Shown here one piece after another: positions 6,878-10,971 of a stretch of DNA of 10,971 nucleotides. Every line of letters starts with the position of its first letter. Position 1 is the first letter of the stretch. The notes beneath the pieces are model-generated. The model made no database searches and was not told where the DNA came from. It saw only the letters and a list, made by a program, of their open reading frames with translations. The stretch covers positions 1 through 10,971 of the forward strand of contig JAAZAW010000190.1 in assembly GCA_012514125.1 (NCBI GenBank), written 5' to 3'. Made by a program: the position numbers and the translations under genes. This stretch comes from Phycisphaerae bacterium (GTDB lineage: Bacteria; Planctomycetota; Phycisphaerae; JAAYCJ01).

Positions 6878-6924
6878 ATAGTCGGCGAAGGGAATTGCAC
6901 ACTTAATAAGGGCATAAAAAGGAT

Positions 6925-7239
6925 ATGGCAGGCGAAAACGAACGAATACGGATACGGATGGAAAGCTACGATCATCGAGCGTTAGATGCATCGGCGAAGG
7001 AAATTGTAGAACATGCACGACGGACGAACGCTCGGGTTCGGGGTCCGGTGCCGTTGCCGACCCGTGTGGAGCGGTATACGGTTCTTCGTTCGCCCCATGT
7101 GGATAAGAAGTCTCGTGAGCAGTTTGAGATTCGGACGCACAAACGGGTGATTGACATTATGCAGCCGACGCCTCGGACGGTTGAGGCATTGAATCGGCTG
7201 GTGGTTCCTGCGGGCGTATTTATTAAGATTAAGGCGTAG
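6925..7239 (+). CDS. rpsJ: 30S ribosomal protein S10
   Basis: 104 residues, as expected for S10 (E. coli 103). The N-terminal RIRIRMESYDHRALD, the central VRGPVPLPTRVERYTVLRSP and EQFEIRTHKRVIDI near the C-terminal third are all characteristic of the family. S10 sits in the head of the small subunit and, as NusE, also joins transcription antitermination complexes with NusB. It is the first gene of the S10 operon. AAAAAGGAT stands only two bases before the ATG, close for a Shine-Dalgarno site; TAAGGG at 6907-6912 is an alternative further off. No other in-frame start gives a better match to the family. Confidence 0.97.
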   Translation: MAGENERIRIRMESYDHRALDASAKEIVEHARRTNARVRGPVPLPTRVERYTVLRSPHVDKKSREQFEIRTHKRVIDIMQPTPRTVEALNRLVVPAGVFIKIKA

Positions 7240-7301
7240 GGGCGAAATCACGGATTTTGGATTTGGTGAATTTGCACAGAGGTTTGATACGGAAACGAGA
7301 A

Positions 7302-7320
7302 GAAAGGCGTAAGGCTTTTC
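7302..7320 (+). promoter_or_regulatory. short hairpin in the rpsJ-rplC gap
   Basis: GAAAGGC (7302-7308) pairs with GCTTTTC (7314-7320) with one G-T wobble around a 5-base loop (GTAAG). It lies 25 bases before the rplC start in a 106-bp gap. It may be a processing or translation-control structure, or chance in AT-rich sequence. Confidence 0.3.
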
Positions 7321-7345
7321 AATCAGAAAATAGAAGGGATAACCG

Positions 7346-7996
7346 ATGGCGGTTGCAGCAATACTAGGAAAGAAAGTTGGGATGACGCAGGTTTATGACC
7401 AAAATAACCGTGTTGTGCCTGTTACGGTGATTAAGGCTGGGCCATGTTCGGTATTGGAAGTTCGGACGAAGGAACGTGACGGTTATGAGTCGGTACAGTT
7501 GGGTTTTGATGACAGCAAGGTGAAGAATTCGCCCCAGGCGATGATTGGTCATTGTGCGAAATCGGGTTCGACGCCGAAGCGGTTTATTCGGGAGTTTCGG
7601 ATGGCTGGGGCGGAGAGTCATTCGTTGGGTGACATTCTCAATGTTGATGTGTTTGAGGGTGTTACGTACGTGGATGTGACTGCGATGAGCAAAGGGCGGG
7701 GTTTTGCAGGTGTTATGAAGCGTCACGGGATGGGCGGTCAGCCGGACAGTCACGGTACGGAGCGTAAGCACCGTTCGCCGGGTTCGATTGGTGGTTATGG
7801 CACGGACCGGGGTCATGGTGGGGATATCAAGAAGGGTAAACGGATGGCGGGCCACATGGGCCATGTTCGTGTGACGGTGAAGAATCAGTCGATTTTCAGT
7901 ATTATGAAGGACGATAATCTGATTCTGGTTCGCGGGGCGGTTCCTGGTCCGAATGGTGGATATGTCATTGTTCGGGCGAGTAAGACAAAGAAGTAG
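7346..7996 (+). CDS. rplC: 50S ribosomal protein L3
   Basis: 216 residues, close to the usual 205-215. It begins with the family motif AAILGKKVGMTQVYD (4-18). The core contains VTAMSKGRGFAGVMKRHGMG (111-130), SPGSIGG (144-150), KKGKRMAGHMG (162-172) and NLILVRGAVPGPNGG (191-205). L3 binds early in large-subunit assembly near the end of 23S rRNA and reaches towards the peptidyl-transferase centre with its extended loop. In E. coli L3 the glutamine at 150 (in GSIGQNQTPG) is N5-methylated by PrmB; here the loop reads GSIGGYGTDRGHGGD, has extra residues and lacks that glutamine, so that modification should be absent. AAGGGA (7333-7338) gives a plausible ribosome-binding site seven bases before the ATG. 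Confidence 0.97.
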   Translation: MAVAAILGKKVGMTQVYDQNNRVVPVTVIKAGPCSVLEVRTKERDGYESVQLGFDDSKVKNSPQAMIGHCAKSGSTPKRFIREFRMAGAESHSLGDILNVDVFEGVTYVDVTAMSKGRGFAGVMKRHGMGGQPDSHGTERKHRSPGSIGGYGTDRGHGGDIKKGKRMAGHMGHVRVTVKNQSIFSIMKDDNLILVRGAVPGPNGGYVIVRASKTKK

Positions 7997-8009
7997 CTTT
8001 CGATAATTA

Positions 8010-8041
8010 ACTTCCGGCCTTTGGAGACGAAGGTTGGAAGT
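8010..8041 (+). promoter_or_regulatory. 12-bp RNA hairpin in the rplC-rplD gap
   Basis: ACTTCCGGCCTT (8010-8021) pairs along its full length with AAGGTTGGAAGT (8030-8041): ten Watson-Crick and two G-U pairs around loop TGGAGACG. It begins 14 bases after the rplC stop. CGTTATATTA follows, which is not a proper U-run, so a classic terminator is unlikely. It may be an mRNA processing or stability element, an attenuator or a protein-binding site. Confidence 0.6.
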
Positions 8042-8177
8042 CGTTATATTAAGACATAATAATCAGGTAATAGAAGAGTTTCAGAGTGGCTTAAGGTAGC
8101 TAGGTGATTTGGACCGCAGGTTCTACGAAGGACTGGTCAGGCAGATCGTAGCCGGCTATCACGGGAGAGATGTTGTC

Positions 8178-8822
8178 ATGATAGAGCTGCCCATTTATAA
8201 TGTTCAAGGGCAACAAATAGACACGGTTAAGGTCGAGGAATCGGTTTTTGGAACGATTGTTCGCCGGAAGCTTTTGAAGCAGGCCGTGACCATGTACCAG
8301 GCGAACAAGCGATTGGGTACGGTAAAGACGAAAGGCCGCGGGATGGTGGCCGGTTCGACTCGGAAGTTGTATGCTCAGAAGCATACAGGGCGAGCGCGAG
8401 CGGGATCGATACGTAGCTGCGTTCGTCGCGGCGGTGGTGTGGCGTTTCCGAAATTTCCGAAAGACTGGTCTCTGAAGATGCCGGACAAGGCTCGTCGGTT
8501 GGCGAGGAGTTCGGCCGTTTTGTCCAAGATGCTTGATGGTCAGTTTTATATCGTTGACGAATTGACGGTTTCGAGTCCGAAGACCAAGTCGATGTGTGGT
8601 ATGTTGGGCGCGTTGAAGTTGACGAAAAGTTGTTTGATTGGTACCGCGGAGTATGACAAGAACGTTTATCTTTCAGTCCGGAACATTCCGAAGGTTTCGG
8701 TGATGCCTGTGGCTGAGTTTAACGCCTATGATGTTTTGAAGAAACAGGCGGTTTTAGTGACGCGAGGAGCATTTGATCGGCTGGTGGGGATGTCCCTGGG
8801 TCAGTCGGTTGCCGCGGTGTAG
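8178..8822 (+). CDS. rplD: 50S ribosomal protein L4
   Basis: 214 residues from the ATG at 8178, within the usual 200-215. MIELPIYNVQGQQ is a typical L4 N-terminus. The extended loop that lines the peptide exit tunnel is recognisable at about 44-95, with KTKGRGMVAGSTRKLYAQKH and RRGGGVAFP. The C-terminal half has the usual globular pattern (DELTVSSPKTKSM, VRNIPKVSVMPVAEFNAYDV). GGGAGAG at 8163-8169 lies eight bases before the ATG and supports this start. An in-frame TTG at 8109 would add 23 residues that do not resemble the family and lacks a good ribosome-binding site. In several bacteria L4 also represses its own operon; the 181-bp gap upstream with a strong hairpin makes control at this point worth considering here, as inference only. 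Confidence 0.96.
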   Translation: MIELPIYNVQGQQIDTVKVEESVFGTIVRRKLLKQAVTMYQANKRLGTVKTKGRGMVAGSTRKLYAQKHTGRARAGSIRSCVRRGGGVAFPKFPKDWSLKMPDKARRLARSSAVLSKMLDGQFYIVDELTVSSPKTKSMCGMLGALKLTKSCLIGTAEYDKNVYLSVRNIPKVSVMPVAEFNAYDVLKKQAVLVTRGAFDRLVGMSLGQSVAAV

Positions 8823-8889
8823 TTGCGAGTTACGCAGCGTTAGTTAAGAGAGAAGTCGAAACGTTAGAGAACAGGAAAAGGGCAGTTCG

Positions 8890-9183
8890 ATGGACTTATA
8901 TCAGGTAATTATACGACCGGTCGTGACGGAAAAAGGGACGCATCTTGCAGGACGTCGTTTTGAAGGTCGTGGTGGGACATATTGTTTTGAAGTCGGCAAG
9001 AGCGCCGGCAAGGCCGAGATCAAGGACGCGGTCGAGAAGTTGTATAAAGTGAAGGTTTTAAGTGTTCGGACGGCGAATCGTCCTGGTAAGAAGCGTCGAT
9101 TTGGTATGCGATATGGAACGACGTCCAGTTGGCGTAAGGCCTATGTGGAGTTGCATCCGGAGTATCACATTGATTTGTTCTAA
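8890..9183 (+). CDS. rplW: 50S ribosomal protein L23
   Basis: 97 residues (E. coli 100). IIRPVVTEKGTHLA near the N-terminus, KAEIKDAVEKLYKVKVLSVR (41-60) and WRKAYVEL near the C-terminus are family hallmarks. L23 sits at the exit of the peptide tunnel and is the docking site for trigger factor and SRP; the conserved docking-region glutamate is E14 in VVTEKG. An arginine- and glycine-rich loop (about 61-78, NRPGKKRRFGMRYGTT) reaches into rRNA. GGAAAAGGG (8873-8881) serves as a likely ribosome-binding site before the ATG at 8890. The 67-bp gap before it shows no clear structure. Confidence 0.96.
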   Translation: MDLYQVIIRPVVTEKGTHLAGRRFEGRGGTYCFEVGKSAGKAEIKDAVEKLYKVKVLSVRTANRPGKKRRFGMRYGTTSSWRKAYVELHPEYHIDLF

Positions 9184-9247
9184 GTGGTCGCGTGCGGATG
9201 AGACGTTAAGGTTAAGGTAAGAAAGTAGAAAGAAACGGGAAGCGAAA

Positions 9248-10105
9248 ATGGGAATTAAATCATATAAGCCGACGACAGCGGCCCGACGGTTTGCATCGGT
9301 GAATGATTATGCGGAAGTGACGAAGACTTCACCGGAAAAGACATTGCTCGAACCGTTGAAGAAGACGGGCGGGCGGAATCATCATGGAGTGATTACCAGC
9401 CGGTTCCGTGGCGGCGGGAACAAGCGTCGATATCGTGTTATTGATTTTCGACGGGATAAGGACGGGGTTCCGGCGAAGGTTGTGGGGATTGAATATGATC
9501 CGAACCGGACGGCGTTTATTGCGTTGTTGAGTTATGCTGACGGGGAAAAGCGTTATATTTTATCGCCGTTGGGTTTGAAGGATGGGGCGATTGTTGAAAG
9601 TGGATTTTCAGTTGAGCCGAAGGTAGGGAATTGTATGCCGTTGTCTTCGGTTCCTGTAGGATATGAGATACATAATATTGAGGTTCGTCCGGGTTGTGGT
9701 GGCAAGTTGGTTCGATCCGCCGGTATGGTTGCTCGGTTGGTGGGTCGCGAAGGGGACTATGCATCGGTTCAGTTGCCTTCGGGTGAAATACGTAAGTTGA
9801 GTGTAACTTGCCGTGCGACCATCGGTCAATTAGGTAATGTTGATCACCAGAATGTTTCGTTGGGTAAGGCGGGTCGCGTACGTTGCCGCGGGAAAAAGCC
9901 TCATGTTCGCGGTATGGCTCAGAACCCGCACGATCATCCGATGGGCGGAGGTGAAGGTCGGAGTAAGTCAGGGCGTCATCCATGTTCTCCGACGGGTGTT
10001 TTGGCCAAGGGTGGTCGGACTCGCCGGCGGAAGAATGCGACAAACGGCATGATTTTACGTCGTCGTAAATCGGTACGTTACGGGCAGCAGGTATTGGGCA
10101 AGTAA
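9248..10105 (+). CDS. rplB: 50S ribosomal protein L2
   Basis: 285 residues, slightly longer than E. coli (273). It begins MGIKSYKPTTAARRF and has the core GGRNHHGVITSRFRGGGNKR (41-60), an SH3-like middle with GYEIHNIEVRPGCGGKLVRS (138-157), and the C-terminal VRGMAQNPHDHPMGGGEGR (220-238). L2 is an early assembly protein needed for subunit joining and peptidyl transferase. The essential E. coli His229 (mature numbering) corresponds to H230 here, within DHP, and is kept. The next histidine of the usual DHPHGGGEG is methionine (M232), which I recall from planctomycetes and some relatives. SGRHPCSPTG replaces the usual HPVTPWG. The 64-bp gap upstream has only a weak ribosome-binding site (CGGGAAG, 9236-9242). 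Confidence 0.97.
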   Translation: MGIKSYKPTTAARRFASVNDYAEVTKTSPEKTLLEPLKKTGGRNHHGVITSRFRGGGNKRRYRVIDFRRDKDGVPAKVVGIEYDPNRTAFIALLSYADGEKRYILSPLGLKDGAIVESGFSVEPKVGNCMPLSSVPVGYEIHNIEVRPGCGGKLVRSAGMVARLVGREGDYASVQLPSGEIRKLSVTCRATIGQLGNVDHQNVSLGKAGRVRCRGKKPHVRGMAQNPHDHPMGGGEGRSKSGRHPCSPTGVLAKGGRTRRRKNATNGMILRRRKSVRYGQQVLGK

Positions 10106-10124
10106 TAAGTCGGAGAATTGAACA

Positions 10125-10406
10125 ATGTCAAGGTCGTTAAAGAAGGGTCCGTACGTTGATGAGAAGCTTTTCCAGAAGATCGAGAAGCTCAACGATTCGC
10201 ATGAGAAACGGGTGATAAAGACCTGGTCTCGTCGGTGTACGATCATCCCTGAATTTATTGGACATACGTTTGAAGTTCACAACGGGAAGATGTTTCACAA
10301 GGTTTTTGTGACGGAAGATATGGTGGGTCACAAATTGGGCGAATTTTCGCCGACGCGTACATTCCGAGGTCACAGCGGTGTGAAGAAGGCGGAAGGCGGG
10401 AAGTAG
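10125..10406 (+). CDS. rpsS: 30S ribosomal protein S19
   Basis: 93 residues (E. coli 92). MSRSLKKGPYVDEKL, RVIKTWSRRCTIIPEFIGHT (29-48), VHNGKMF and VTEDMVGHKLGEFSPTRTFR (62-81) are all family motifs. S19 forms a complex with S13 in the head of the small subunit, near the A-site tRNA. It follows rplB after only 19 bp, the tightest spacing of this operon, and has CGGAGAA upstream as a ribosome-binding site. Confidence 0.97.
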   Translation: MSRSLKKGPYVDEKLFQKIEKLNDSHEKRVIKTWSRRCTIIPEFIGHTFEVHNGKMFHKVFVTEDMVGHKLGEFSPTRTFRGHSGVKKAEGGK

Positions 10407-10476
10407 TCGTATTAAGACGACGGCATCGTAACGTTGTGTATGAAGTAGAAGCATTTGAAGATGAAGGAATAAGACA

Positions 10477-10815
10477 ATGGCGTGGAGTGCGACACATAGA
10501 CATGCACGAATAGCCCCTCGGAAAGCTCGACTGGTTGTCGATATGATTCGGGGCATGAAGGCCAGCGAGGCGTTGAACATACTGACCTATACCCCCAAGC
10601 GAGCCAGTGTGTTTGTCAGCCGAGTTTTGAAATCGGCGGTAGCGAATGCGGATGAAGATAAGAATCGCGATGTGGATGTGGAAAAGTTGTATATTGTTGA
10701 AGCCCGCGTGGATGAAGGCCCCCGGATGAAACGGGTCAGTCCGAAGGATCGCGGCAGGGCCTATATGATATGCAAACAGATGAGCCACATTATTCTTGTT
10801 GTGGATGAGAAGTAG
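10477..10815 (+). CDS. rplV: 50S ribosomal protein L22
   Basis: 112 residues (E. coli 110). THRHARIAPRKARLVVDMIR (6-25), the conserved NILTYTPKRAS (34-44), and the C-terminal EARVDEGPRMKRVSPKDRGRA (74-94) with SHIILVV are characteristic. The long beta-hairpin carrying MKRVSPKDRGRA lines the exit tunnel near the macrolide site. AAGGAA (10464-10469) lies seven bases before the ATG. The 70-bp gap from rpsS begins with a small palindrome (GTCGT, six bases, ACGAC) overlapping the rpsS stop. Confidence 0.97.
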   Translation: MAWSATHRHARIAPRKARLVVDMIRGMKASEALNILTYTPKRASVFVSRVLKSAVANADEDKNRDVDVEKLYIVEARVDEGPRMKRVSPKDRGRAYMICKQMSHIILVVDEK

Positions 10816-10875
10816 TCGGTTATGATGTTAATGGTCAGGTCGATCAAAGGGACCAGAAAATAAGCGAGGTAAGTT

Positions 10876-10971
10876 GTGGGTCAGAAAGTATCACCAATAG
10901 GTTTTCGAGTCGGCGTAACACTGGATTGGTTTTCAAGATGGTATGCCCCGAATAAAAAGGCTTTCGGTGAA
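10876..10971 (+). CDS. rpsC: 30S ribosomal protein S3, N-terminal part (cut by window edge)
   Basis: A GTG start at 10876 opens a frame of 32 codons that is still open at the window edge. The translation begins MGQKVSPIGFRVGVTLDW and continues with SRWYAPNKKAFGE, which matches the N-terminus of S3 (MGQKVHPxGFRLG, W-SRWYA). Its place after rplV is the canonical S10 operon order. GAGGT (10866-10870) is five bases upstream and supports the GTG. S3 lies at the mRNA entry site of the small subunit. The KH domains and C-terminal domain are outside the window. Confidence 0.95.
   Translation, partial: MGQKVSPIGFRVGVTLDWFSRWYAPNKKAFGE

Larger units (their letters stand above)
6511..6924. other. long intergenic region between xfp and the S10 operon
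   Basis: About 414 bases. From left to right it holds an AT-rich stretch with three T-tracts (6611-6617, 6622-6627, 6641-6647), a possible 44-codon small ORF (6677-6811) containing a 19-base inverted repeat (6699-6717), an A-rich tract next to the -35 element (6793-6820), the S10 promoter (6821-6848) and the rpsJ leader with a hairpin (6859-6877). I find no convincing Rho-independent terminator for xfp, although T-runs are present. Confidence 0.6.

Noticed and set aside
8109..8177. TTG start giving a 23-residue N-terminal extension of L4.
   Set aside because: There is no good ribosome-binding site, a TAG stop lies four codons upstream, and the ATG at 8178 has GGGAGAG and gives the normal family N-terminus and length.
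9516..10043. A 175-codon minus-strand frame opposite rplB.
   Set aside because: The composition is that of an antisense shadow, and the + strand encodes an unambiguous L2 protein across the same bases.

Overview
The window reads as a chromosomal segment of a moderate-GC bacterium, most likely a member of the Planctomycetota or a close relative. This placement is an inference. It rests on the style of the ribosomal proteins (L2 with DHPMGGGEG, L3 with an altered and lengthened GSIGGYGT loop, L4 beginning MIELPIYN), on the weak or variable Shine-Dalgarno sites, and on widely spaced ribosomal-protein genes. All genes I can support lie on the + strand.

Layout. (1) Bases 2-235 are the C-terminal end of an IS5-type DDE transposase that runs off the left edge. 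A gene-free stretch of about 375 bases follows, with a terminator-like hairpin and a short dispersed-repeat-like element. (2) Bases 611-3931 encode a two-gene ABC importer of the NitT/TauT (nitrate/sulfonate/taurine) type: a permease with two fused membrane domains, and an ATPase with an extra C-terminal AAA-associated domain. No solute-binding protein is present. (3) Bases 3978-4017 are a degenerate octamer tandem repeat, followed by a good sigma70-type promoter (TTGACT, 17 bp, TACAAT). This promoter drives a full-length phosphoketolase gene (4111-6510), which would split xylulose 5-phosphate or fructose 6-phosphate to acetyl phosphate. (4) Bases 6511-6924 are a long intergenic region with T-tracts, a possible 44-codon small ORF, an A-rich upstream element, a second strong promoter (TTGACA, 16 bp, TAAACT) and a leader hairpin. 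(5) From 6925 to the right edge lies the start of the classical S10 ribosomal-protein operon in canonical order: rpsJ, rplC, rplD, rplW, rplB, rpsS, rplV, rpsC (cut by the edge).

The protein content is mostly ordinary. The parts worth a second look are non-coding. They are the S10 leader, a 12-bp RNA hairpin in the unusually long 181-bp gap between rplC and rplD (a candidate site for L4 or other feedback control), the small ORF upstream of rpsJ, and the octamer repeat beside the phosphoketolase promoter. I found no CRISPR array, tRNA, rRNA or defence system, and I see no clear evidence of an undescribed multi-gene system here.
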